This document shows, piece by piece, positions 8,894 through 17,601 of a stretch of 64,000 bases of DNA (positions are counted from its first letter, which is position 1; the number at the start of each line of letters is the position of its first letter). The translations under genes were made by a program, and so were the position numbers. The notes beneath the pieces are model-generated. The model was not told where the DNA came from. It searched no databases and saw only the letters and a program-made list of their open reading frames with translations. The DNA is from Ignavibacteriales bacterium. Its GTDB lineage: Bacteria > Bacteroidota > Ignavibacteria > UBA10030. The stretch covers positions 1-64,000 of the forward strand of contig JAPLFQ010000009.1 of assembly GCA_026390595.1 (NCBI GenBank), written 5' to 3'.

Positions 8894-10606
8894 ATGAGAA
8901 ACAGACGATCTGCAAAACTATCAGCACTTCTCCTGTTGTTGACTTTCCTGCCCGCGTTCCGGGGTCAGGCCCAAATACAAACCAATGTCCCCGCATTGAA
9001 AGATGTCTACGCCAAGGACTTCACCATTGGATGTCTGCTTTCGTATGCCCATGTTGGATTTCCAACCGACCCGGTAGTCCCCGGTCAATCATCCGTCGTC
9101 GACCCCAATGGCGGGTACCTTATAAAGTACCACATGAATTCGATGTCGCCGGGGAACAACATGAAGCCGGTGTATACCGTCAACATGACCGCCAGCGCCG
9201 CTGCCTATAGCGCCGCCACAACACAAGCCGCGAAGGATTCGATCGACGTCAATCCGATCATCTCGTTTAACGGCAATATCATTGCCCAGCTCAACTGGGC
9301 AAAGCGACAGGGATTCACCTTCCGCGGCCATACCCTGGTCTGGCACAGCCAGACGCCGGGCGTGGCATTCTTCTGCACCGGTTACAATGCGAATAATGCC
9401 CGTCTGAGCAAGGAAAGGATGACACAACGGCTGGAGAATTACATCAGGGAGATGATCCGCCAGTTGCACGAAGGCTGGCCCGGGCTGTTGTCAGCGTATG
9501 ATGTGGTGAACGAAGCCATCAATGACAGCGGAATCGACCGGATGCAGGATAGTGATTGGTACTTGACCTTCGGCGACAACAGCTATATCATCAAGGCGTT
9601 CGAATTCGCCCGCAAGTACACAAAGCTCTACAACGAAACCCAGATCAAGCTCTACTACAACGATTACAACACGACCACTGCAGCCAAGGCTGACGGTATT
9701 GTGCGGCTGCTGACACCGATCTTCCAGGCCGGCACACTTGACGGGATAGGGATGCAGGAGCACGATGCGAACGGATCGCCGACCGCTGCGGCGTTTATTG
9801 CGACCTACAACAAGTTTGCGCCGATTTGTACCGAAATGGCTGTGACTGAGCTCGATGTCACAACCGGCAGCGCAGCACCGACTGCGGGTCAACTCCAGAC
9901 GCAAGCTAATCAGTACGGACTGCTCTTCAAGTGTTTCGTTGAACGAAGCTACAAATCCGGCAGGGGGAAGATTATCAATGTCTCCAAAGACGGTCTGAAC
10001 GACACGTACACGTTCAAGACGAATCAGTCGTCGTCTCTCTGGGATGGAAGCAATCAGTGCAAACCGGCGTTTTACCAGGTCGCGAACGTAGGTCTGTACT
10101 ACAATGCGCTGGATTCCATGATCACGGCAGCGCGCCTGGTTCAGCAAGGCGCCTACACAAACGCATCCTGGTCGGCCTTTCAATCAACACTGACCGCGGC
10201 AGTCACCGCACGGGACCAGAACTACACCGTGAACCAGGCCGTCGACGCAGCGCTGAACACAGCAAAGAACAACCTGAGCAGTGCCGTCAGCGGGCTGACA
10301 ACAATTGTGAGCGGCGCTGGATCGCACGAGAGTGACGTTCCTGCAATGTTCGCACTCTTCCAGAACTATCCAAACCCATTCAACCCAACGACAGCGATCA
10401 GCTTTCAGCTATCAGCAACCAGCGTTGTAAAACTCGAGGTAGTTGATGCACTTGGCCGGGTGGTGGCAACGATCGTGGATGGCGAACAATCAGCCGGTTC
10501 TCACGTAGTCACATGGAGCGCCCACAACCTGCCCTCGGGCATCTATGTCTGCCGGATCGTGGCTGGACATTTCGCCGCCAGCAGGAAGATGCTGTTGGCG
10601 AAATAA
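8894..10606 (+). CDS. GH10 endo-1,4-beta-xylanase with FIVAR-like and sorting domains
   Basis: This secreted endoxylanase cleaves internal beta-1,4 bonds of xylan. The 570-residue protein has a signal peptide (1-26), then the GH10 barrel (about 33-400). Family landmarks are FRGHTLVWHSQTP, acid/base E207 in YDVVNEAIND and nucleophile E319 in AVTELDVT. Residues about 405-475 form a small helical segment resembling a FIVAR three-helix module, and the C-terminus is a sorting domain starting FALFQNYPNPFNPTTA. The start has a plausible ribosome site (AAAAAGGAAC). It is the last gene of the tight CotH-GH43-GH10 group. With GH30 it makes up the surface-exported endo-acting set of the locus. Confidence 0.95.
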   Translation: MRNRRSAKLSALLLLLTFLPAFRGQAQIQTNVPALKDVYAKDFTIGCLLSYAHVGFPTDPVVPGQSSVVDPNGGYLIKYHMNSMSPGNNMKPVYTVNMTASAAAYSAATTQAAKDSIDVNPIISFNGNIIAQLNWAKRQGFTFRGHTLVWHSQTPGVAFFCTGYNANNARLSKERMTQRLENYIREMIRQLHEGWPGLLSAYDVVNEAINDSGIDRMQDSDWYLTFGDNSYIIKAFEFARKYTKLYNETQIKLYYNDYNTTTAAKADGIVRLLTPIFQAGTLDGIGMQEHDANGSPTAAAFIATYNKFAPICTEMAVTELDVTTGSAAPTAGQLQTQANQYGLLFKCFVERSYKSGRGKIINVSKDGLNDTYTFKTNQSSSLWDGSNQCKPAFYQVANVGLYYNALDSMITAARLVQQGAYTNASWSAFQSTLTAAVTARDQNYTVNQAVDAALNTAKNNLSSAVSGLTTIVSGAGSHESDVPAMFALFQNYPNPFNPTTAISFQLSATSVVKLEVVDALGRVVATIVDGEQSAGSHVVTWSAHNLPSGIYVCRIVAGHFAASRKMLLAK

Positions 10607-10676
10607 TCGTGCGCACGACCGTCGTTATCCTGATCATCCGAGTGGTGCGCGACCCTCGATCGTGTTTCAAACAACC

Positions 10677-11564
10677 ATGGAGTCTGTAGTGCCTGACATC
10701 ATTCAACCCGACGAATCCAGCGGTTCTGCGATCCTGCTCCTCTCCTGCGAAGACCGGACAGGCCTGATATCACGGATGTCCCAATTTGTCTTTGAGCGCG
10801 GCGGCAATATTGTGGACCTGGATGAACACGTCGATGGCAGGTATTTCTTTCTGCGCATTGCCTGGGAGATGAACAATTTCTCAGTACCGGCGTCGGAAGT
10901 GCAAGAGGCATTCGCTCCGCTGGCAAAGGAGTTCAACGCATCGTGGAAGATCAGTTTCACAGCCCGGAAACAGCGCGTGGCGATCTTCGTGTCGAAGTAC
11001 GATCATTGCCTCCAGGAGATACTCTGGCGACAGCGCATGGGAGAGTTCGATGTCGAAATAGGTCTTATCATCTCCAATCATGAAGATTTGCGTCCCCTCG
11101 CAGACCAGTACGGGATCCCCTATTTCGTTTTTCCGATTACCAGCGCCAGCCGTTCCGAGCAGGAAAAGAAGGAGCTATCGCTGCTCAAAGAACAGGACAT
11201 CGACACGATCGTTCTGGCGCGGTACATGCAGGTCCTGTCACCGGAATTCGTCGATCTCTATCCGAACCAGATCATTAACATTCATCACTCCTTCCTTCCG
11301 GCGTTTGCAGGCCGGGATCCCTACAGACAAGCCTACGATCGCGGTGTTAAGATCATCGGGGCAACGAGCCACTACGTGACGAAGGACCTGGATGAGGGGC
11401 CAATCATTGAACAGGATATCATCCGGATTTCTCACAAGGACGGGGTGAGTGATTTGGTCCGAAAAGGGCGGGACCTCGAGCGGATGATACTTGCACGTGC
11501 TTTGTTTTTTCACGCGCAGCATCGGATCCTCGTCCACGGCCAGAAGACGATTGTGTTTGCGTAG
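10677..11564 (+). CDS. purU: Formyltetrahydrofolate deformylase
   Basis: PurU hydrolyses 10-formyl-tetrahydrofolate to formate and tetrahydrofolate in the cytoplasm, balancing one-carbon pools. The protein has an N-terminal ACT domain (about 15-90, LLSCEDRTGLISRMSQFV) and a C-terminal formyltransferase domain with NIHHSFLPAF (catalytic Asn/His) and LDEGPIIEQD (catalytic Asp). Starting at ATG 10677 it is 295 residues, normal for the family; a GTG at 10692 is an alternative. The open frame extends upstream into the GH10 gene, but that part has no homology. It is the only clearly cytoplasmic metabolic enzyme inside the plus-strand xylanase run, 70 bases after GH10, so its placement may be meaningful (one-carbon units from methylated sugars) or fortuitous. 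Confidence 0.9.
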   Translation: MESVVPDIIQPDESSGSAILLLSCEDRTGLISRMSQFVFERGGNIVDLDEHVDGRYFFLRIAWEMNNFSVPASEVQEAFAPLAKEFNASWKISFTARKQRVAIFVSKYDHCLQEILWRQRMGEFDVEIGLIISNHEDLRPLADQYGIPYFVFPITSASRSEQEKKELSLLKEQDIDTIVLARYMQVLSPEFVDLYPNQIINIHHSFLPAFAGRDPYRQAYDRGVKIIGATSHYVTKDLDEGPIIEQDIIRISHKDGVSDLVRKGRDLERMILARALFFHAQHRILVHGQKTIVFA

Positions 11565-11574
11565 GAAAAATAAG

Positions 11575-11600
11575 CCTCACGCAAAGGCGCAAAGTCGCCA
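11575..11600. repeat. Copy of a dispersed CACGCAAAGGCGCAAAG-type repeat
   Basis: The sequence CTCACGCAAAGGCGCAAAGTC lies between purU and the beta-helix gene. It contains the repeated word CGCAAAG. A second, interrupted copy of the same family is present at about 36201-36258 in the opposite orientation. Similar phrases are common intergenic repeats in environmental bacteria; that statement is from general knowledge and was not searched. Confidence 0.5.
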
Positions 11601-11655
11601 AGAAGATCTACTTATCCTCGCTCAGCGCTTTCACTCTTGCTTGAAGGAACAGACG

Positions 11656-13515
11656 ATGAAAACACATGTGCAGATATGTCTTCCCTTGTTTCTCCTCTCT
11701 CTGTGCCTATGCACCGCAATAGCGACAGCACAGCCGTCCGGCGGGCCCTACGGTCCGATTCCGCAGACATATCAGTTGCCCGCCATCTCAGGAAAAATCT
11801 ATTACGTCGCCTCCGATGGGAAAGCAGATCAATCGGGCGAGTCGCTTGCCAGGTCTACATCGTTGGGAGCAGCCATCGAACGGGTACAGACAGGTGACGC
11901 GATTGTGATGCGCGGCGGGACGTATCGCACCGGAGACTTGCTGCTGAACCAGGGGATTACGATTCAGCCATATGCTGACGAACAGCCAGTTTTGAAAGGC
12001 ACTCTGGTTGCGACAGAGTGGAAGAATCTTGGAAATGGACTGTGGAAAACCCCCTGGACCCGTTTGTTTCCTGCCAAACCTGATACATGGTGGTCACGGG
12101 ACAGGTTTGGGAAGGACACCCCACTGCACATTTTCAACAACGATATGGTGTTTATTGACGGAAGGTTCCTGAAAGCCGTGGGGCGCGAAGGAGAAGTCGA
12201 TGAAAACTCATACTACATCGACTACGAAGCCGGACAGGCGTATGTCGGAACAGACCCCTCCAATCGCCTGGTGGAGATCACGGCATTCAGTTTCGGGCTC
12301 AAGAGAATCATGGGTGAGTGCCACGGCAAGCAATCAGACCACAAAGGGCCTGTCATTCGGGGTATCACCTTCACTCAGTACGCATACTGTGCATTGGAGG
12401 TCGAAGCAAAAGAGCCGGAAGGAGTTTCGCCCGAAGCAGAACATGGAAAAGATGTCGTAGGTACGACGCTTGAGCATTGCACGATCACGTTTTGCTCACG
12501 CGTCGCAGCATACCTGCGTGGAGATCGATTGACACTCCGGCACTGTAAGGTAAGCGACACCAGCACAGAAGGCATCTATATCATCGGGTCATCCGACGTT
12601 CTGCTGGAGAAGAACATCTTCAGCCGCAATAACATCGAGAGGATTACGGGATACTATCCTGCAGCAGTGAAGATCTTCAATCAGAGCTACCGCGTGACGT
12701 GTCAGGACAACCTTGTCATCGACCTGCCGTACTCAAATGGTATCTGGTATGATGTCGGAAATGTGGACGGCCGGTTCCTGAACAACTGGATCGAAGGGGT
12801 TGGCAACGCGAACAGGACGATGGATGAGAAAAAGCCGTGGCCCAGCGACAACGGGTTCTTTTTTGAAATATCGAAAGGCGCGATCTGCGCCGGGAATGTC
12901 TTCGTAAACTGCGACCAGGGAATCTTTGTTTTGAACAGCTCAAACGTGCAGATCTACCAGAACACGATGGTCAATAGCACGGTGTGCATTGCGCGAAACG
13001 AGAGGACGGCCGCAAACGATCGGATGTTTGGCTGGCACTCCAGCACGGGTCCAGACGTGGACAAACGGGACGGAAACATCTTTGTGAACAACCTGCTGAC
13101 CGGGGATATGAAGTACCGGAGGCCTCTCATGTTCGTGTGGCAGCCGGCTGCCCTTTGCCAGCAACTTCCCTCGCCGTTGCTGAAGCAGTTCGATTACAAC
13201 GTACTCGTTCGTGGTGCCGAGAATACATCTTCTCCGCTTATCCTATGGAGTCCCGCACCTGGCGAACAGTGTCAGGCAGGCTTTGGATCAATTGATGATC
13301 TGCGCAAACTCTGCCCGCAGTTTGCAGCTAACAGCCTGGCTTTTGCAGGATATGCTGGTCCACTGTTCAAGAGCGCGATCCTGGGGGACTATCAACTCTT
13401 GCCGACAGCCCCCGGTGCGAAGACGGGCATGCAGCTTCCGGCCGAGATCAAGAAGATCCTCGGGCTGGAGAAAAGGACCGGTCAGCATGTAGGAGCGTAT
13501 CCTCAGCAACCGTGA
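11656..13515 (+). CDS. Secreted right-handed parallel beta-helix protein (lyase-like)
   Basis: The 619-residue protein has a signal peptide (1-24, ending TAIATAQ) followed by a segment IYYVASDGKADQSGE typical of the DUF1565/pectate-lyase-like entry to a beta-helix. Repeated short strands (TLEHCTITFC, LTLRHCKVSDTSTEGIYI, VLLEKNIFSRNN, CQDNLVIDL, ICAGNVFVNC) build the helix from about 240 to 500. The fold is shared by pectate lyases, alginate lyases and many glycosidases, so a role on pectin or another acidic glycan is plausible but not shown by any motif I recognise. ATG 11656 is preceded by GAAGGAAC and gives a clean signal peptide; the frame upstream of it is not coding. No sorting domain is present. 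A strong terminator follows. Confidence 0.75.
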   Translation: MKTHVQICLPLFLLSLCLCTAIATAQPSGGPYGPIPQTYQLPAISGKIYYVASDGKADQSGESLARSTSLGAAIERVQTGDAIVMRGGTYRTGDLLLNQGITIQPYADEQPVLKGTLVATEWKNLGNGLWKTPWTRLFPAKPDTWWSRDRFGKDTPLHIFNNDMVFIDGRFLKAVGREGEVDENSYYIDYEAGQAYVGTDPSNRLVEITAFSFGLKRIMGECHGKQSDHKGPVIRGITFTQYAYCALEVEAKEPEGVSPEAEHGKDVVGTTLEHCTITFCSRVAAYLRGDRLTLRHCKVSDTSTEGIYIIGSSDVLLEKNIFSRNNIERITGYYPAAVKIFNQSYRVTCQDNLVIDLPYSNGIWYDVGNVDGRFLNNWIEGVGNANRTMDEKKPWPSDNGFFFEISKGAICAGNVFVNCDQGIFVLNSSNVQIYQNTMVNSTVCIARNERTAANDRMFGWHSSTGPDVDKRDGNIFVNNLLTGDMKYRRPLMFVWQPAALCQQLPSPLLKQFDYNVLVRGAENTSSPLILWSPAPGEQCQAGFGSIDDLRKLCPQFAANSLAFAGYAGPLFKSAILGDYQLLPTAPGAKTGMQLPAEIKKILGLEKRTGQHVGAYPQQP

Positions 13516-13562
13516 GCCCGCGAATGCGCTCCCTTCGTGCGTCTTGATGGAGCTGGAAAATG

Positions 13563-13602
13563 AAAAACGCCCCCGGTTGAATCTCCCGGGGGCGTTTGTT
13601 TT
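13563..13602. terminator. Bidirectional rho-independent terminator
   Basis: AAAACGCCCCCGG and CCCGGGGGCGTTTGTTTT form a GC-rich stem with a seven-base loop (TTGAATC or similar). A T-rich tail occurs on the plus side and an A-run precedes it, giving a T-run on the other strand. It separates two convergent genes, the beta-helix protein and the GH140-like protein. Confidence 0.9.
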
Positions 13603-13648
13603 GCGGTGGTTGTCCCGCAACAGTGGGTCCAGAGAACATTACCGGTCT

Positions 13649-15088
13649 TCATAACAAAGGATATTGCTTCGATGCATCGTCGAGAATCAACACCCAATCA
13701 TTTCCGTTTCGACGTTTTCCGGGTGGGTGAAATCGACGCGTACCGACATTGTCAAATATCCCGATCTTCTGAGATGTTCCTCTCCGCGGATCGTACCAGC
13801 AAGCACGTATCTTCTTCCCTGATATCTTCCCCATTGTAATGGTGAGCACCCTCCCGGAGTAGGTGTAGGCAAAGAGGTAGCTTCTGCCTCGTGTTGCCGG
13901 GATGAAATCATATCGTAGTGACTGATCGACAACAAGTGTCGAATCGTACACCCGTTCAAAAAAAGGGCGGGACAGCATAAGACGAGCAAGATGTTGCATC
14001 TGGAATGAGCCGGGATCATCGATAGCTTCAAACCAATAATTTCTGGCCCCGTAGGCGCGATGCTGATCTCCCGGTTTATGCATTTGCATCACGGCGTTGT
14101 CGCCGTACGTGTGACCGCAGGATCCGGCAAAAACCGACCAGTAGGCATACCGGCGACAATCACTGGCAGTCCAATATGGTTGTGTTGTGTCGTGCAATCC
14201 TTGTGGAATATTTTCGTAGGAAGGTTCACCATCCAGAGTCGGTTTAGGTGGCTGCATGACATACTCTTCAAGCACGTAGCGCCAGTTGTCTTCACCTTTC
14301 CAGTTTCTTACGTCATCCCCTTTTACCTGGTCGTATCGGCGGTGCCCTGATTGGAACATGTTGAAATCGAGCCACGGTTCATTGTGAAACCACTGAGAGG
14401 ATTGTGTTCGGCCAAACGGATGGAAAGTCACAAGGTGGACCCGATCGTTGGCTCGAATCGTATTTCCGATCATGTTCCAGATTTCCGGCCGAACATCGCC
14501 GCGGATATCACCGCCGTTCATCCAGAAGATGTTCGGCTTTGATCCGAAGCGCTTCGTCAGATACCCGACGTATGCGGCAACTTTCTCAACACTTATGTCC
14601 GGCCGTTTTGCTACCGACCCCCAGAGAGGAACCAGGGCAAGACGAATGCCATGTTTCGCAGCCTCATCGACGATGAACTCGACATGGTCCCAGAAATCGT
14701 ACTGTTGTGGATCAGTATGAATATTCCCTTCTGATACTTTTGGACGCGCGATGTCGCTTTCCGTGAAAGCCGAATCTCCGAAGACATTGACAAGTGGAAG
14801 CGGTGGGACAATCATGCACTGGATAACATTGAATCCTTTTGCCTCCCTGTTTTCCAGGTATCGGCAGGCTTCTTCACGGGTGAGCTTTTCAAACAACAAC
14901 CAGCCGGTGTCCCCCAACCAGAAAAACGGCTCACCATCTTCGTATTGCAGGAATCGTTTGTTTTCTGAGATGACAATCTTGAGATGCATCCGCTGCCGGT
15001 CGTTGTCCCCCTGTGCATGTGAATGATCAGGAGGACTCACCAGGAGCAGTAAGAGAATCAACGGTAGCATTTGAACATGCTTTGACAT
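13649..15088 (-). CDS. DUF4038/GH140-like (apiosidase-like) secreted glycosidase
   Basis: The 479-residue protein has a signal peptide (1-25, ending SHAQ) and a TIM-barrel DUF4038 domain (about 35-385). Landmarks include FFWLGDTGWLLFEKLTREE near the N-terminus and IFWMNGGDIRGD in the middle. A C-terminal beta domain (about 395-479) resembles the putative collagen-binding domain usually found at the end of this family. Characterised members of GH140 release apiose from rhamnogalacturonan II; assignment here is at family level only. It is the last gene of the minus-strand run starting at GH51, 125 bases after the sialidase-like gene, with an imperfect tandem repeat in that gap. Confidence 0.75.
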   Translation of the reverse strand: MSKHVQMLPLILLLLLVSPPDHSHAQGDNDRQRMHLKIVISENKRFLQYEDGEPFFWLGDTGWLLFEKLTREEACRYLENREAKGFNVIQCMIVPPLPLVNVFGDSAFTESDIARPKVSEGNIHTDPQQYDFWDHVEFIVDEAAKHGIRLALVPLWGSVAKRPDISVEKVAAYVGYLTKRFGSKPNIFWMNGGDIRGDVRPEIWNMIGNTIRANDRVHLVTFHPFGRTQSSQWFHNEPWLDFNMFQSGHRRYDQVKGDDVRNWKGEDNWRYVLEEYVMQPPKPTLDGEPSYENIPQGLHDTTQPYWTASDCRRYAYWSVFAGSCGHTYGDNAVMQMHKPGDQHRAYGARNYWFEAIDDPGSFQMQHLARLMLSRPFFERVYDSTLVVDQSLRYDFIPATRGRSYLFAYTYSGRVLTITMGKISGKKIRACWYDPRRGTSQKIGIFDNVGTRRFHPPGKRRNGNDWVLILDDASKQYPLL

Positions 15089-15142
15089 AGTGACCCTGTT
15101 TCGCCAAAGAATAGCGAAAGCGACAGCGAGATTCCCAACTGC

Positions 15143-15217
15143 GTCGTGAAAGATCGACTTCGGTGGAAGGGCCCACTTTCGTCTTGAAAGATGGCTTCGG
15201 TGGGTCGGCCCACCTAC
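15143..15217. repeat. Imperfect tandem repeat with palindromic cores
   Basis: Two adjacent units of about 37 bases (15143-15180 and 15181-15217) share GAAAGAT, CTTCGGTGG and GGCCCAC with few differences. The second unit contains GTGGG-TCGG-CCCAC, a small hairpin, and overlaps the last codons of the sialidase-like gene. It lies between that gene and the GH140-like gene. Confidence 0.6.
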
Positions 15218-16377
15218 TCATAGAGCAAACTGGTAATCGGGATTCTGGTTACCTCAACATCCTCTTTGTTGGTTGAATAGGAGACATAGAGATAACCGCC
15301 CCAGACGACACTTTTGGGATAGCTATAGCCCGCCCTTTTGTATTTTCCTCGATACCGCAGGGGTTGAAGATCTTCTCCTCCACTTCGTATCAAGTACGCT
15401 CTATCAAACACAAATCCATCTCTACTCAAGGTTATCGCAAGCGGAATCCGATCCTGGTTTCCGGATGGATTGTTGACCATGAACGCTGTTCCGTCTGGTA
15501 AGTTACCTGCGCTCTGCTTGGACCTGGAATCAGGAGTATTGACAATCGTTGGGGTGCTCCAGGTATTACCATTGTCCCGGCTCAGAGAAGCAAGCTTCTT
15601 GAAGGAATTGCCCTGATCACGAAAGATCATGACAATGGCGCCATCTTTTCTACGAAACCAACTTGGTTCGATTTCCCTGCTCATATGAGGATTGGTAGCT
15701 GGCATGTTCTTCATCTCCCCGGCCTTCCAACCGGACCCACCCAACGGATCGTCCGTAAAATACGGAGTGGCTTTCAGGCCGGGCTGCATGTGGAATGCGG
15801 TAATGAGTCTGCCGCCGGGAAGTGCATGAACGTCTTGCTCAATAATCCCAAGAACGGGTTGTCCATTCGTGTTTCGTACGGGCTGCGGCCGCTCCCAATG
15901 GATACCATCAATTGATGTGACAAATTCTATGTATCCTTCTTTTGCGCCCTCGTTCTTGTGCGGCCAGACATTGAGGTAAGCGACAAGCACCTTGCCATCA
16001 CTCCACCATCCGCCGCTGGTCTTAATACCATTCTGCCCCTTTTCAGTCAAAGCAATTGGCCTGGACCAATCCCTCCCATTGCTGCTCCTGCTGTAGTAGA
16101 CCTGCGTGTCTTCTGCGTCCTCGCCGACCGCAGAGCTCTGCCATTGTGCATAGAGCATCCCGTTGAACGGGAACAGCACCACACCGTTGTTGTACTTCTT
16201 GTCCTGTTCTCCTGGGGCAAAGATGGTAACAGTCTCCAACCCTTTGGTAAACGAGAGTCCCATCGTTTTCGGCTGTGTGCCGTCGAAGAGAGGGTTCACC
16301 TTGAAAAGAACGTCAGTCTCCTGGCTGTACAATCGTACGACGAGAAAGATCAGAGGGATGAATCTCTTGGCGTGCAT
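15214..16377 (-). CDS. Sialidase-fold (BNR/Asp-box) secreted protein
   Basis: This is a 387-residue protein with a short signal peptide (1-18, ending RLYSQ) and a six-bladed propeller fold indicated by Asp-box motifs: SRSSNGRDWSRP, SIDGIHWERP and SRDNGNTWSTP. I do not see the FRIP motif of true neuraminidases. Proteins of this sort in plant-polysaccharide loci are often uncharacterised glycosidases or lyases and are only named sialidase by fold. It is flanked by GH43 (66 bases upstream in transcription) and GH140-like genes. The likely location is the periplasm, since no sorting domain is present. The substrate is not predictable from sequence. Confidence 0.7.
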   Translation of the reverse strand: MHAKRFIPLIFLVVRLYSQETDVLFKVNPLFDGTQPKTMGLSFTKGLETVTIFAPGEQDKKYNNGVVLFPFNGMLYAQWQSSAVGEDAEDTQVYYSRSSNGRDWSRPIALTEKGQNGIKTSGGWWSDGKVLVAYLNVWPHKNEGAKEGYIEFVTSIDGIHWERPQPVRNTNGQPVLGIIEQDVHALPGGRLITAFHMQPGLKATPYFTDDPLGGSGWKAGEMKNMPATNPHMSREIEPSWFRRKDGAIVMIFRDQGNSFKKLASLSRDNGNTWSTPTIVNTPDSRSKQSAGNLPDGTAFMVNNPSGNQDRIPLAITLSRDGFVFDRAYLIRSGGEDLQPLRYRGKYKRAGYSYPKSVVWGGYLYVSYSTNKEDVEVTRIPITSLLYE

Positions 16378-16443
16378 GAAATCTCGGCTGGGAAGGTATC
16401 CTGAGTGGTGATCGTTACAATTCCAATATCAGATTGGCGCGCT

Positions 16444-17571
16444 TCAATTCTCGATCGTTTGTTCCGTCCACGTCGGACCATCGATGAAGAACAACCCGTC
16501 CTTGTAGTGCAACGGCTCAATTCCAAGCTGCGGAGTTTTTTCCCACGCGTGAAGATCCGGACAGTAAGGATACGGGCGCTTCTCGTACATGAGATAGTGG
16601 CAGGAAGACCACAACATGCCGTCCGGTCCTTCGAAAAGTGCATTATGTCCCGTCTCGCAGTAGGGATCTTGTGTATCCTGGAATTTCAAATCCGCATATC
16701 CACCGCTCACGGCGAGTTCAGGACGATATCCCTTCTTCCGCGTGCCAAAGATCGGCTCGCGTGAGGCAAGCACCCATGGGCCAAGCGGTGACGATGATTT
16801 CAGAAGGCCAACTTCGTAACCGCGAGTCCAGGTTGAAAAGAACATGAAATATTGGCCACCCCTCTTAATGACGAAGGGACCTTCAATGCCTCCGACCATC
16901 CAATCAGGGTAGCCGGGTTCTCTCTTGTCGAGGAATTTCTGAATGGATCCAACGAGCTTTCCTGTGGACAAGTCAATCGACGCCTGAAAAAGCCCTTTGC
17001 CGCTGCAATAGAGATATGTCTGACCGTCGTCGTCCTCGAACAACGTTGCATCGTTGTTGTAGTGAGGAGTAAGCGGGCCATTCACCAACCGATAGGGACC
17101 GATTACCTGATCGGAAACAAACAGCCAGATGCTGTGAGTGTTCATCCCTTTTGGGTCTTCGGCGGTGACCTTTCCGCTGTTTACGGTAAGCCAGAATTGG
17201 TTCTTGATGAAATGGATCTCAGGTGCCCAAAACCTGCCGTTATAGGGGCAATCAGCCGGAAGTTTGCTGGCCTCTATGAGCCATGAATGATGGCGCCAAT
17301 GAATCAGATCGTCAGATACCAGCAAACGAACGCCGGGATTTGGTCCGGTCCAGACAGGTTGAGATGTTCCCGTGCAATACCACTGTTTACCGACCTTGAT
17401 GATGCAATGATCCCGCATTGAGATGGATGTGTCCCTCGTAATAGGATTCGTATAGCGGAATGCATGGTTCGCCTCACGCGTCGTCGAGGTTCCATTGCCT
17501 GTGTGTTGCTGAGCGAGACAGGATGGTAAGAGAGCGATGAGAATCAAGAACAAGGGTACTTTGCGATTCAT
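16444..17571 (-). CDS. GH43 family glycosidase (arabinosidase/xylosidase-like)
   Basis: This is a single-domain GH43 enzyme of 375 residues. The N-terminus MNRKVPLFLILIALLPSC may be a lipoprotein signal (Cys 18) or an ordinary signal peptide. Catalytic positions are the base Asp in MRDHCIIKVG, the modulating Asp in NNDATLFEDDDG and the acid Glu in GGIEGPFVIKRGG. It has no accessory module. It follows GH115 by 30 bases in the same operon, suggesting sequential debranching of xylan oligosaccharides in the periplasm. Exact specificity within GH43 cannot be read from these motifs. Confidence 0.85.
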   Translation of the reverse strand: MNRKVPLFLILIALLPSCLAQQHTGNGTSTTREANHAFRYTNPITRDTSISMRDHCIIKVGKQWYCTGTSQPVWTGPNPGVRLLVSDDLIHWRHHSWLIEASKLPADCPYNGRFWAPEIHFIKNQFWLTVNSGKVTAEDPKGMNTHSIWLFVSDQVIGPYRLVNGPLTPHYNNDATLFEDDDGQTYLYCSGKGLFQASIDLSTGKLVGSIQKFLDKREPGYPDWMVGGIEGPFVIKRGGQYFMFFSTWTRGYEVGLLKSSSPLGPWVLASREPIFGTRKKGYRPELAVSGGYADLKFQDTQDPYCETGHNALFEGPDGMLWSSCHYLMYEKRPYPYCPDLHAWEKTPQLGIEPLHYKDGLFFIDGPTWTEQTIEN

Positions 17572-17601
17572 GATGTTGTTCCGACGAGTATGTACAGATT
17601 A

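Noticed and set aside
15214-16377. True sialidase function
   Set aside because: Asp-boxes are present but the FRIP motif of neuraminidases was not found, and the locus is for plant glycans.
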